A DNA stretch of 64,000 nucleotides from JAUIET01 sp045106985 (GTDB lineage: Bacteria > Pseudomonadota > Gammaproteobacteria > Pseudomonadales > JAUIET01). The position numbers were made by a program, and so were the translations under genes. Each line of letters starts with the position of its first letter. Position 1 is the first letter of the stretch. The stretch covers positions 186,001-250,000 of the forward strand of contig JBGCFQ010000009.1 of assembly GCA_045106985.1 (NCBI GenBank). The letters are read 5' to 3'. Under the pieces are notes generated by a model. It did not search any database. It was not told the origin of the DNA and was given only the letters and a program-made list of their open reading frames with translations. Positions 1 to 7,542 of the stretch are shown one piece after another.

Positions 1-797
1 CAGAGCGATTTGTCGCAGACATGGTGAAGGCTTTGCAGTTAAATGCGATCAACGATTTCAAGCGATACTATCGCTCAGTAGACGCCTTGTTAATTGATGA
101 CATTCAATTTTTTGCCAATAAGGAGCGATCGCAAGAAGAGTTTTTTCATACCTTTAATGCCTTGCTTGAAGGTGGCCATCAGATGATTCTGACCTGTGAC
201 CGCTACCCCAAGGAAATTAAAGGTCTTGAGGAGCGCTTGAAGTCCCGCTTTGGTTGGGGCCTAACAGTGGCTATAGATCCGCCGGAGCTGGAGACCAGGG
301 CAGCAATTTTGATGAAAAAGGCTGAGCAGACTAAGGTGGATTTGCCTCACGATGTCGCCCTGTTTATCGCTCAGCGAGTAAGATCTAATGTTCGTGATCT
401 AGAGGGCGCGCTAAAGAGAGTGATAGCAAGCGCTAACTTTCACGGCAGACCTATTGATGAGGGCCTTGTTCGAGAGTCCCTAAAGGACCTGTTTGCCCTT
501 CAAGACAGGCAAGTGAGCATGGATAATATTCAGCGAACGGTGGCCGAGTATTACAAAATTAAGTTGTCAGATTTGATGTCAAAACGTCGAAGTCGTTCTG
601 TGGCGCGACCAAGGCAGCTGGCTATGGCCTTGGCCAAAGAGCTCACAAATCATAGTCTGCCAGAAATAGGCAACGGTTTTGGTGGAAAAGACCATACAAC
701 AGTAATGCATGCTTGCAAAAAAATCGCTGAATTACGTGAATCTGACAGCGATGTTGGCGAAGACTATAAAAACTTGTTGCGGTCGCTGACAACCTAA
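1..797 (+). CDS. dnaA: Chromosomal replication initiator DnaA (5' end missing)
   Basis: ATP-dependent initiator that binds and melts oriC. The frame is open from base 3, so about 264 C-terminal codons are present; roughly 200 residues (domains I-II and the Walker A motif) lie left of the window. Visible are Walker B LLIDDIQFF (about nt 87-113), the sensor I stretch LTCDRYPKE, the arginine-finger segment RLKSRFGWGL, the sensor II helix RSNVRDLEGALKRV and the domain IV DNA-binding signature GGKDHTTVMHACKK near the C terminus. The order dnaA-dnaN-recF-gyrB is the usual origin-proximal cluster, so oriC is probably just outside the window on the left. The identity is certain. Confidence 0.98.
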   Translation, partial: ERFVADMVKALQLNAINDFKRYYRSVDALLIDDIQFFANKERSQEEFFHTFNALLEGGHQMILTCDRYPKEIKGLEERLKSRFGWGLTVAIDPPELETRAAILMKKAEQTKVDLPHDVALFIAQRVRSNVRDLEGALKRVIASANFHGRPIDEGLVRESLKDLFALQDRQVSMDNIQRTVAEYYKIKLSDLMSKRRSRSVARPRQLAMALAKELTNHSLPEIGNGFGGKDHTTVMHACKKIAELRESDSDVGEDYKNLLRSLTT

Positions 798-888
798 GCA
801 CAATGTACAAAGCAAGAGTCAACGGCCAACAGCTATTTTTTAGCAACAGCATTAAGCTGTGAACAACATAGGGTAGAGAAAAAAGATC

Positions 889-1995
889 ATGAAATTCGTC
901 TGTTCACGTGAGGCCTTACTTCGGCCGCTTAATGTCGTGGTTGGTGTTGTGGAACGGCGCCAAACTTTGCCTATATTGGCTAACGTATTATTGAGCTTGG
1001 TGGGCAACAAGCTGTCATTAACAGGTACTGACCTAGAAGTGGAGCTTCTAGGTCGCGTAAACCTTGAGGAGCCCGGTCAGGATGGCGACATAACGGTGCC
1101 AGCCCGAAAACTAACAGATATTTGTAAATCTCTTCCAGAGGGCAGTCAGCTAGAGATTAGTCAGGATGAGCAGAAGCTTATAGTAAAGAGTGGTCGGAGC
1201 CGCTTTAGCTTGGCAACTTTGTCAGCGGACGATTTCCCTAATGTCGATGAGGACGCAGAGCAAAGCGAATTCAGTATCTCTCAATCACAGCTAAAGAGGC
1301 TAATTGATAGAACATCTTTCGCCATGGCGCAGCAAGATGTGCGCTACTATCTTAATGGAATGCTATTTGAACTATCAGTAGGAGGCCTAAAGCTGGTGGC
1401 TACTGATGGCCATAGGCTAGCGCTGTGTGAAGCGAATGGCCTTGATGGTGTTCAGGAAGAAAAGCAAATCATACTTCCCCGCAAGGGCGTTATCGAGTTA
1501 TCACGCCTCTTGCAGGAACCCGATGAATCTATTCGCTTGAGCTTGGGCCGCAACCATCTTCGCGCTGAGACAAACGAATTTAGAATGACATCTAAGCTGG
1601 TTGACGGCAAGTTCCCTGATTATCAGAGAGTGTTGCCTAAGGGCGGCAATCAATTGCTTCATGCTGATAGAGGGTTGCTGCGCCAATCTTTTTCTCGTGC
1701 CGCTATCTTATCCAACGAAAAATATCGTGGTGTTCGTCTCACGCTTGATCGAGACTCATTGCAGATTGTTGCCAGCAACCCAGAGCAAGAAGAGGCAGAG
1801 GAGACGGTAGCCGTTGATTATCAAGGTGATTCAATGGAAATCGGCTTTAACGTCAACTATCTGCTGGACGTTTTGGGTGTCATAGAAGGCGAAACCGTTC
1901 GTATTACACTGTCTGACGCTAATAGCAGCGCCTTACTGGAGGAAGCAGAGGCGGCGTCTGATTCTCAGTATGTAATCATGCCTATGCGCCTTTAG
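889..1995 (+). CDS. dnaN: DNA polymerase III beta sliding clamp
   Basis: Ring-shaped processivity clamp for DNA polymerase III. At 368 residues it is the normal family length (about 366). It starts MKFVCSREALLRPL and ends in the conserved YVIMPMRL, which lines the clamp's partner-binding pocket. It follows dnaA by 91 bp; a purine-rich stretch (gggtagagaaaaaag) precedes the ATG. The dnaA-dnaN gap has no unambiguous DnaA box. Three clamp domains are expected over residues about 1-120, 125-245 and 247-368. Nothing is unusual in the coding sequence. Confidence 0.98.
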   Translation: MKFVCSREALLRPLNVVVGVVERRQTLPILANVLLSLVGNKLSLTGTDLEVELLGRVNLEEPGQDGDITVPARKLTDICKSLPEGSQLEISQDEQKLIVKSGRSRFSLATLSADDFPNVDEDAEQSEFSISQSQLKRLIDRTSFAMAQQDVRYYLNGMLFELSVGGLKLVATDGHRLALCEANGLDGVQEEKQIILPRKGVIELSRLLQEPDESIRLSLGRNHLRAETNEFRMTSKLVDGKFPDYQRVLPKGGNQLLHADRGLLRQSFSRAAILSNEKYRGVRLTLDRDSLQIVASNPEQEEAEETVAVDYQGDSMEIGFNVNYLLDVLGVIEGETVRITLSDANSSALLEEAEAASDSQYVIMPMRL

Positions 1996-2104
1996 AGGCG
2001 TGCTCTGTGCGACATAAGAACCGTTATGTAAGCTCGGTTAACAAGAACGCTGCGTTTGTTCACGCCAGCACCTCTTGCTCTTGCGGCACAGCTACTCAGC
2101 TATT

Positions 2105-3202
2105 GTGCATATTCATAGACTCGATATAAGCAGTATCAGAAATATTGACTCAGCAAGGCTTCAAAGCCTTAGCCAGGTTAATGTTTTTTACGGGGCGAAC
2201 GGCAGTGGTAAAACCTCAATACTAGAGTCCTTACATATGTTGTGCTTGGGCCGAAGTTTCCGTAGCCGTCAGTTTCGATCAGTCATTCAAGACGGAAAGG
2301 AGAAAAGCACAGTTTTTACCTCTGTTACTGATCTTGCTAGCGGCAAGAAGACATCGGCAGGTGTGAGTAGGAGCCGGAGTAGTTCTCCGGAAATACGTAT
2401 AAATGGCGAGTCTATTAATACACTTGCAGTGCTTGCCCAGCTTTTCCCTTTGCAGCTGTTAAGCGCTGACTCTTTTGAGCTTATTGAGGGTGGTCCTGCG
2501 ATTAGGCGCCAGTTTCTAGATTGGGGAGTGTTCCACGTGGAACACTCTTTCATAAGCCATTGGCAGGCAGTGAAAAAGTGTATAAAGCACCGTAATTCCC
2601 TACTCCGGCATGGTAAAATACACGATTCAACGCTCGAAGCGTGGGATCATGAGCTTGCTGAAAAGGGCGCTCTAGTCGACAAAGCGAGAGCTGCTTACCT
2701 AGAACGGTTTCAGCCGGTTTTTACAGAGACGGTAGAGCGAGTAGCTGGGCTGAAAGGTCTTAGCCTTGAGTACCATAGAGGTTGGTCTGCTGACGACGAG
2801 TTAGCGTCGGCGCTTGCCAGTAGTAGAGATAAAGATATACAGCAAGGTTACACCTCTGTTGGTCCGCATAGGGCGGATATAAAAATACGAGCTCAAGGCA
2901 GGGCAGCTGTAGATGTGCTGTCACGAGGGCAAGAGAAAATATTGGTTTGCGCCCTAAGGTTGGCACAGGCTAGTGTGCTTCGAGATATGACAGGCAAGGA
3001 ATGTATATTTCTTATTGACGACCTGCCCTCGGAGCTGGATGCAACTCATCGCGCTAGCCTGTGTGCAGAACTTGAGCGCTTGAATGCGCAGGCCTTTATT
3101 ACCTGTATAGAACCAAGGGAAATAGAAAGCCTTTGGTCGAAAGAAGTAAGTGTTCGTATGTTCCACGTGGAACATGGCAATATCAGCGCTTCAGAGAGTT
3201 AA
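2105..3202 (+). CDS. recF: DNA replication and repair protein RecF
   Basis: SMC-like ATPase that helps load RecA at gaps (RecFOR pathway). The Walker A motif is GANGSGKTS, about 30 residues from the start; the ABC signature region is DVLSRGQEK and the Walker B region is IFLIDDLPSELD. The frame is open from a TTG at 2075, but the family N terminus (basic residue, L-x-I, then RN) aligns with HIHRLDISSIRNI, which favours GTG 2105, giving 365 residues. Neither start has a clear ribosome site. Two 16-bp parS palindromes sit inside the coding sequence and are read as V/M-F-H-V-E-H, so the codons there are fixed by DNA function. Confidence 0.95.
   Translation: MHIHRLDISSIRNIDSARLQSLSQVNVFYGANGSGKTSILESLHMLCLGRSFRSRQFRSVIQDGKEKSTVFTSVTDLASGKKTSAGVSRSRSSSPEIRINGESINTLAVLAQLFPLQLLSADSFELIEGGPAIRRQFLDWGVFHVEHSFISHWQAVKKCIKHRNSLLRHGKIHDSTLEAWDHELAEKGALVDKARAAYLERFQPVFTETVERVAGLKGLSLEYHRGWSADDELASALASSRDKDIQQGYTSVGPHRADIKIRAQGRAAVDVLSRGQEKILVCALRLAQASVLRDMTGKECIFLIDDLPSELDATHRASLCAELERLNAQAFITCIEPREIESLWSKEVSVRMFHVEHGNISASES
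2529..2544. other. parS centromere site 1 (inside recF)
   Basis: Perfect 16-bp palindrome TGTTCCACGTGGAACA, identical to the ParB (Spo0J) binding site I know from Pseudomonas chromosomes. The symmetry extends to 22 bp (2526-2547). ParB bound here would nucleate the partition complex acted on by ParA and SMC/MksB-type condensins. parA and parB are not in the window. Confidence 0.9.
3159..3174. other. parS centromere site 2 (3' end of recF)
   Basis: Second perfect copy of TGTTCCACGTGGAACA, 630 bp after the first, still inside recF about 10 codons before its stop. Symmetry extends one more base pair on each side. Confidence 0.9.
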
Positions 3203-3208
3203 AAGGAA

Positions 3209-3224
3209 TGTTCCACGTGGAACA
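3209..3224. other. parS centromere site 3 (recF-gyrB gap)
   Basis: Third perfect copy of TGTTCCACGTGGAACA, 50 bp after site 2, in the 38-bp gap between recF and gyrB. It occupies the gyrB leader, so bound ParB could also influence gyrB translation or transcription; that last point is inference. Confidence 0.9.
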
Positions 3225-3240
3225 TCACACAATAAGCTAA

Positions 3241-5682
3241 GTGGCAAAAAACATGACGGATGAAAAAGACAACGAGGAGAGCTATGACTCTTCCAGTATC
3301 CAGGTTCTTAAAGGCCTTGATGCCGTGCGTAAACGACCAGGCATGTATATCGGTGACACAGACGACGGTACCGGGCTGCACCACATGGTATTTGAACTCG
3401 TCGATAACTCCATTGATGAAGCCTTAGCGGGCTTTTGCTCAACAATCACGGTGGTTATTCATCCCGACGAATCAATCACTGTTTCAGACGATGGACGCGG
3501 TATTCCGACCGATATGCACGAAGAGGGCGTGTCAGCAGCCGAAGTTATTATGACGGTTCTACACGCTGGCGGTAAATTCGACAGCAATACCTACAAAGTG
3601 TCTGGTGGTCTACACGGAGTGGGTGTTTCGGTGGTTAACGCTCTGAGCGCTGAACTGAAGCTTACTATTCGGCGGAAAGGCATTGTTTACGAACAGATTT
3701 ATAAGCATGGTGTGCCGCAGGCTCCGTTGGCCAAAATTGGTGAAACTGAAAGCAGTGGTACAGAGGTTCACTTTAGACCTTCCACTGAAACCTTCACTAA
3801 TATCAAGTTCTACTTTGACCAGTTGGCGAAGCGGCTGCGTGAGCTGTCATTCCTGAACTCAGGCGTATCGATCGTTCTTAAAGATGAGCGAAGTGGCGAA
3901 GAAGATACTTGGAGTTACGAGGGCGGTCTGCATGCTTTTGTAGAATACTTAAACCAGAACAAAACAGCGGTTAATAAGGTTTTCCACTTTAATGTAGAGC
4001 ACGATGACGGAATAAGTGTTGAAGTCGCCCTGCAATGGAACGATTCTTTCCAGGAAAACCTCTACTGCTATACCAACAACATTCCGCAGCGTGATGGTGG
4101 AACACACTTAGCAGGGTTTCGTTCAGCGTTGACGCGTACCCTGAATGGTTACATTGAAAAAGAAGGCATTGGCGAAAAGTCCAAAGTGCCAACTACTGGC
4201 GATGATGCCCGCGAAGGCCTAACCGCTATAGTGTCGGTTAAAGTACCTGATCCAAAGTTCTCATCGCAGACAAAAGACAAATTAGTGTCTTCAGAAGTTA
4301 AAACGGCTGTTGAGCAAAGCATGGGCGCCCAGTTCAGCGATCACCTAGCGGAAAACCCACAAGAAGCTAAAGCGATTGTCTCGAAGATGATTGATGCTGC
4401 ACGCGCCCGTGAAGCCGCTCGTAAAGCGCGTGAAATGACGCGCCGAAAAGGTGCGCTGGATATTGCCGGTCTTCCGGGAAAGTTGGCTGATTGTCAGGAA
4501 AAAGACCCCGCATTGTCTGAGATTTTCCTGGTGGAGGGTGATTCTGCGGGTGGATCGGCCAAACAAGGCCGTGATCGTCGCACGCAGGCAATTCTGCCTT
4601 TGAAAGGTAAAATTTTAAACGTGGAAAAAGCACGCTTCGATAAAATGTTGTCATCCGTGGAAGTCGGCACCATGGTGACGGCACTGGGCTGTGGTATCGG
4701 TAAAGAAGAGTTCAATCCGGAAAAGCTGCGATATCACTCGATCATTATCATGACCGACGCCGATGTTGATGGCTCACACATTCGAACACTGTTGTTAACC
4801 TTCTTCTTTAGGCAGATGCGAGAACTGATAGAAATGGGTCATCTTTTTATCGCGCAACCGCCATTGTATAAAATAGCCAAAGGCAAACAGCACCAATACT
4901 TGAAAGATGATGATGCTTTGCAACAGCACTTATTGCAGGCAGCACTGGACGGTGCGGCTTTGCATACAAACTCAGATGCCCCGGGTATTAATGGCGAAGG
5001 GCTTGAGACCTTGGTTAATAACTACCTTAAAGCCGTAGCGGTAACAGACAGGCTTAGCCGACTTTACCCGCAAACCGCACTGCATCAAATGATTTACTTG
5101 CCTGAGCTAAAAAGTGAATCATTGCCTAACGAAGAGGATGTGGCGCAATGGTCGAAATTGTTGGAAGAATCGTTGCACGACCCGAGCGCTAACGAACACA
5201 GTTATATCAAGGTAACCGCGCGTAAAGATACCGAGCGAGGTATTTTCTTGCCACTTATCGTTGTGGTCTCTCATGGCAATGAAACATTCTATAACCTAAA
5301 CCAGGATTTCTTTGATTCGGGAGAATACCAAACCTTGGTGAAGGCCGGGCAGAACATTCTCAATTTGATTGAAGAAAGCGGTTATGTGAAGCGCGGTGAA
5401 AAAACCCAAGATGTAGAAAATTTTGAGGAAGCTTTGGAGTGGCTGATGGCTGAGGCGCGTAAGGGCCACTACATACAGCGCTATAAGGGCTTGGGTGAAA
5501 TGAACCCGGATCAATTGTGGGAAACAACAATGGATCCCGAAACACGACGCATGTTGCAGGTAACCATCGACGACGCTATTTCAGCCGACCAGATATTCAC
5601 TTGCTTAATGGGCGATGCGGTGGAGCCGCGTAGAGAGTTTATTGAGACCAATGCTTTGGCGGTTTCTAATTTGGACGTGTAG
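3241..5682 (+). CDS. gyrB: DNA gyrase subunit B
   Basis: ATPase subunit of the type II topoisomerase that introduces negative supercoils. It has 813 residues, the long gammaproteobacterial form (E. coli 804). The GHKL ATPase motifs ELVDNSIDEAL, DDGRGIPTDMH and GGLHGVGVSVVNALS lie in the N-terminal 130 residues. The TOPRIM motifs EGDSAGGSAKQGRD and TDADVDGSHIRTLL follow, and the C-terminal RYKGLGEMNPDQLWETTMDP is typical. The first start is GTG 3241; ATG 3253 (MTDEKDNEESYDSSSI) is closer to family N termini and may be the real start. The quinolone-determining region reads PLKGKILNVEKA, the wild-type form. Confidence 0.98.
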   Translation: MAKNMTDEKDNEESYDSSSIQVLKGLDAVRKRPGMYIGDTDDGTGLHHMVFELVDNSIDEALAGFCSTITVVIHPDESITVSDDGRGIPTDMHEEGVSAAEVIMTVLHAGGKFDSNTYKVSGGLHGVGVSVVNALSAELKLTIRRKGIVYEQIYKHGVPQAPLAKIGETESSGTEVHFRPSTETFTNIKFYFDQLAKRLRELSFLNSGVSIVLKDERSGEEDTWSYEGGLHAFVEYLNQNKTAVNKVFHFNVEHDDGISVEVALQWNDSFQENLYCYTNNIPQRDGGTHLAGFRSALTRTLNGYIEKEGIGEKSKVPTTGDDAREGLTAIVSVKVPDPKFSSQTKDKLVSSEVKTAVEQSMGAQFSDHLAENPQEAKAIVSKMIDAARAREAARKAREMTRRKGALDIAGLPGKLADCQEKDPALSEIFLVEGDSAGGSAKQGRDRRTQAILPLKGKILNVEKARFDKMLSSVEVGTMVTALGCGIGKEEFNPEKLRYHSIIIMTDADVDGSHIRTLLLTFFFRQMRELIEMGHLFIAQPPLYKIAKGKQHQYLKDDDALQQHLLQAALDGAALHTNSDAPGINGEGLETLVNNYLKAVAVTDRLSRLYPQTALHQMIYLPELKSESLPNEEDVAQWSKLLEESLHDPSANEHSYIKVTARKDTERGIFLPLIVVVSHGNETFYNLNQDFFDSGEYQTLVKAGQNILNLIEESGYVKRGEKTQDVENFEEALEWLMAEARKGHYIQRYKGLGEMNPDQLWETTMDPETRRMLQVTIDDAISADQIFTCLMGDAVEPRREFIETNALAVSNLDV

Positions 5683-5757
5683 GGCTGGTAGTAAACCCTT
5701 GGTCCCCTATTAAGAAGGGTTGGGTTCAGTAACCTCCAATATCGGCACTGTGAATTC

Positions 5758-5902
5758 GCCGCCGACAGCGGTCAGCCTTTTGCTACGGAGCCTAGCCGCT
5801 CCGCGGTTTCCTCGCGTAGAAAAATGCCTTTTTGCAAAAGTCATTTTTCCGTGTTCGGCCAGGCTCTTTTATCTTCGCAAAAGGCTGATCACTATCGGCG
5901 GC
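5758..5902. repeat. Long palindromic element, copy 1
   Basis: Outer arms 5758-5783 and 5877-5902 are inverted repeats matching at 23 of 26 positions, with a perfect 12-bp core (5772-5783 / 5877-5888). Inside, 5788-5798 pairs with 5856-5866 (10 of 11) and 5819-5826 pairs with 5842-5849, so the whole 145 bp can fold into one long stem. A second element of the same design (about 141 bp) lies at 24567-24707. Size and architecture suggest a MITE-like or REP-like dispersed palindrome; no transposase or target-site duplication was identified. Confidence 0.6.
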
Positions 5903-6069
5903 TTGATTGCGGATGCGGATGGTCCAAGTCAATTCAAACCTTTGTAACGCTATAAATTTATTTTCCGCTGAAGTAGTGGCTAGATGCAGCGTTGTCGTCA
6001 CCGAAATAGTGCAGGGGTTTTGGGGGTCCCTATTGCGTAGGTAAAAGACCTAGGCCGAAAGAACAACAC

Positions 6070-6133
6070 GACTCGCCATTGCGAGGCTACTTTTGCGAAA
6101 GAGGATATGGTGAAGCCATTCGGAGGCGGAGCG
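6070..6133. repeat. Dispersed repeat blocks shared with 24.6-24.8 kb
   Basis: Bases 6070-6095 (26 bp) are the exact reverse complement of 24625-24650. They contain a short hairpin, ctcgc-catt-gcgag. Ten bases on, 6106-6133 match 24793-24820 in the same orientation at 27 of 28 positions (core tatggtgaagccattcgga). The two blocks keep different relative orientation and spacing at the two loci, so they behave as separate modules. Confidence 0.75.
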
Positions 6134-6213
6134 GCCAAGGTCTCGAAGCAATAGGACATTCGAATTCCCTAAACGTGCAGCAGATACCTAAAATCCAACA
6201 CGCTCCAACGATC

Positions 6214-6933
6214 TTAATCAAGACTACTGAGTGTACCTTCAATCCATTCCTGACACAGTTCAGTCAACTCCGCTGCCGATCGCCCTTCCGGATAAATTGG
6301 TTCTCCAATCACCACCGAAATAGTACCAGGGTGTTTTACCAAACCCCTCTTGGGCCAATACTTTCCCGCATTGTGTGCCAACGGAACAATCGGAACATTG
6401 GCGTCAATGGCCAAATGCGCGCCCCCTTTTTTGTAGCTTCCCACTTGCCCATAGTGCATGCGAGTGCCTTCAGGAAAAACCAAAACGGCAACACCTTCCT
6501 TTAGTCGGGCAATGCCTTGAGCTTGCACTTGCTTAATGGCCTCTTTCGGTGAGCCGCGTCTAATGGCAACAGGTTTGAGCATGGCCAAACCCCAACCAAA
6601 AAACGGTATATAGAGAAGCTCGCGTTTCAATATGGTTGAAAGAGGTCTGAAAAGTGTCTGAAGGTAAATAGTTTCCCATGCACTTTGGTGTTTCGCCATT
6701 ACCACGAAAGGCTGATCTGGAATATTGTGGCTATTAATAAGTTGGTGGTTAATTCCACAGCAAACCTTAAGCAACCATAAGCACGCATGATTCCAGCTAA
6801 CAATCATCGCATAGCGCCACTTAAAGGGTGTTAGTACGCTCAGCGGTGTCAGAATGCATGCGACGGGTAGCAAGGCTAAAACCATTAGTACGTAGAAAAT
6901 AACGGCCCGTAGACCTAAGAAGAAATTTCTCAT
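6214..6933 (-). CDS. plsC: 1-acyl-sn-glycerol-3-phosphate acyltransferase (PlsC family)
   Basis: Membrane acyltransferase that converts lysophosphatidate to phosphatidate. It has 239 residues. The N terminus carries hydrophobic segments (about residues 8-32). Catalytic motif I is KHQSAWE, the H-x4-E version of the usual H-x4-D found in this subgroup; motif III is FPEGTRM and motif IV is the VPIVPLA segment. In Pseudomonas a PlsC paralogue (called lptA there) occupies the same place after gyrB. The gene is followed on its strand by nothing, and gmhB lies 22 bp upstream, so it is the last gene of a leftward unit glyQ-glyS-gmhB-plsC. Acyl-chain specificity cannot be read from the sequence. Confidence 0.9.
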   Translation of the reverse strand: MRNFFLGLRAVIFYVLMVLALLPVACILTPLSVLTPFKWRYAMIVSWNHACLWLLKVCCGINHQLINSHNIPDQPFVVMAKHQSAWETIYLQTLFRPLSTILKRELLYIPFFGWGLAMLKPVAIRRGSPKEAIKQVQAQGIARLKEGVAVLVFPEGTRMHYGQVGSYKKGGAHLAIDANVPIVPLAHNAGKYWPKRGLVKHPGTISVVIGEPIYPEGRSAAELTELCQEWIEGTLSSLD

Positions 6934-6955
6934 TGGCTGTTTGCGTTGTCCATTC

Positions 6956-7534
6956 TCATGAATTTACTGTGCAAGATGTTGTGCCGCTATCGTTTAAAAT
7001 AAAATTACTTGCTGCCGCCAAATCACTGAACATAGGAATGTGGTTTGCACTAATGTCTGCTTCGTTGCGCGTCAGTGAGCCTTTACCGGTAAGAACCAAC
7101 AATGGTTGGCAGTTCTTGATAAGGGCCAGCTGCATATCAGAGAGAGAGTCTCCAATAAAAAAAGCTCCATCAATACTCTTATCAAGGTAACGCTCCAATT
7201 TGTCGAGCATACCTGTGGCCGGCTTTCGACAGTCACACCCATCAACGGGCGTATGCGGGCAATGAAAGATCCGCTCAATTTTCCCACCGGCTTCCTCAAC
7301 CTGATGATTCATTTTATCGTGCATTTCTTGTAGCGTGTTTGTGTCAAACAGGCCGCGGCCTATGCCGGATTGATTGGTGACAACAAACACCCGAAATCCG
7401 CAATTGCAGAGTTTAACTATTGCATCAATGCTGCCCGGTATGGCTTGCCATTCTTCAGCACTTTTGATGTATGCATCAGAATCTTCGTTGATAACGCCAT
7501 CCCGGTCCAGCACAACAATATTCACTTTAGCCAC
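6956..7534 (-). CDS. gmhB: D-glycero-D-manno-heptose 1,7-bisphosphate 7-phosphatase
   Basis: HAD-superfamily phosphatase of the ADP-heptose pathway for the LPS inner core. It has 192 residues. The nucleophile motif is DRDGVIN (residues about 10-16), motif II is VTNQSG, and the structural zinc site is the run CPHTPVDGCDCRKP, which distinguishes GmhB from other HAD enzymes. Motif IV is GDSLSDM. It sits 8 bp after glyS and 22 bp before plsC, clearly co-transcribed. The linkage of an LPS enzyme with glyQS matches Pseudomonas. Confidence 0.93.
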   Translation of the reverse strand: MAKVNIVVLDRDGVINEDSDAYIKSAEEWQAIPGSIDAIVKLCNCGFRVFVVTNQSGIGRGLFDTNTLQEMHDKMNHQVEEAGGKIERIFHCPHTPVDGCDCRKPATGMLDKLERYLDKSIDGAFFIGDSLSDMQLALIKNCQPLLVLTGKGSLTRNEADISANHIPMFSDLAAASNFILNDSGTTSCTVNS

Positions 7535-7542
7535 GGTAGCAC

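Larger units (their letters stand above)
5683..6213. other. Gene-free interval between convergent gyrB and plsC
   Basis: 531 bp with no credible gene; open frames here lack ribosome sites and family features. It holds a long imperfect hairpin (5758-5902) and two repeat blocks (6070-6095, 6101-6133), all with counterparts near 24.6 kb. Just after gyrB a weak inverted repeat (5694-5700 with 5715-5721) has no T tract and is not a convincing terminator. Confidence 0.7.

Noticed and set aside
853..865. DnaA-box-like TGTGAACAA in the dnaA-dnaN gap
   Set aside because: Two mismatches to TTATCCACA and single; not enough to call an origin here.
902..918. CACGTG core near the start of dnaN as a fourth parS site
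   Set aside because: Flanks are gtt...agg rather than TTC...GAA; too many mismatches to the 16-bp palindrome.
5694..5721. Inverted repeat after gyrB as a terminator
   Set aside because: Seven-bp arms with a 14-nt loop and no T tract.
6079..6504. Plus-strand open frame of 141 codons opposite plsC
   Set aside because: Antisense to the conserved plsC C terminus and begins inside a repeat; no ribosome site.
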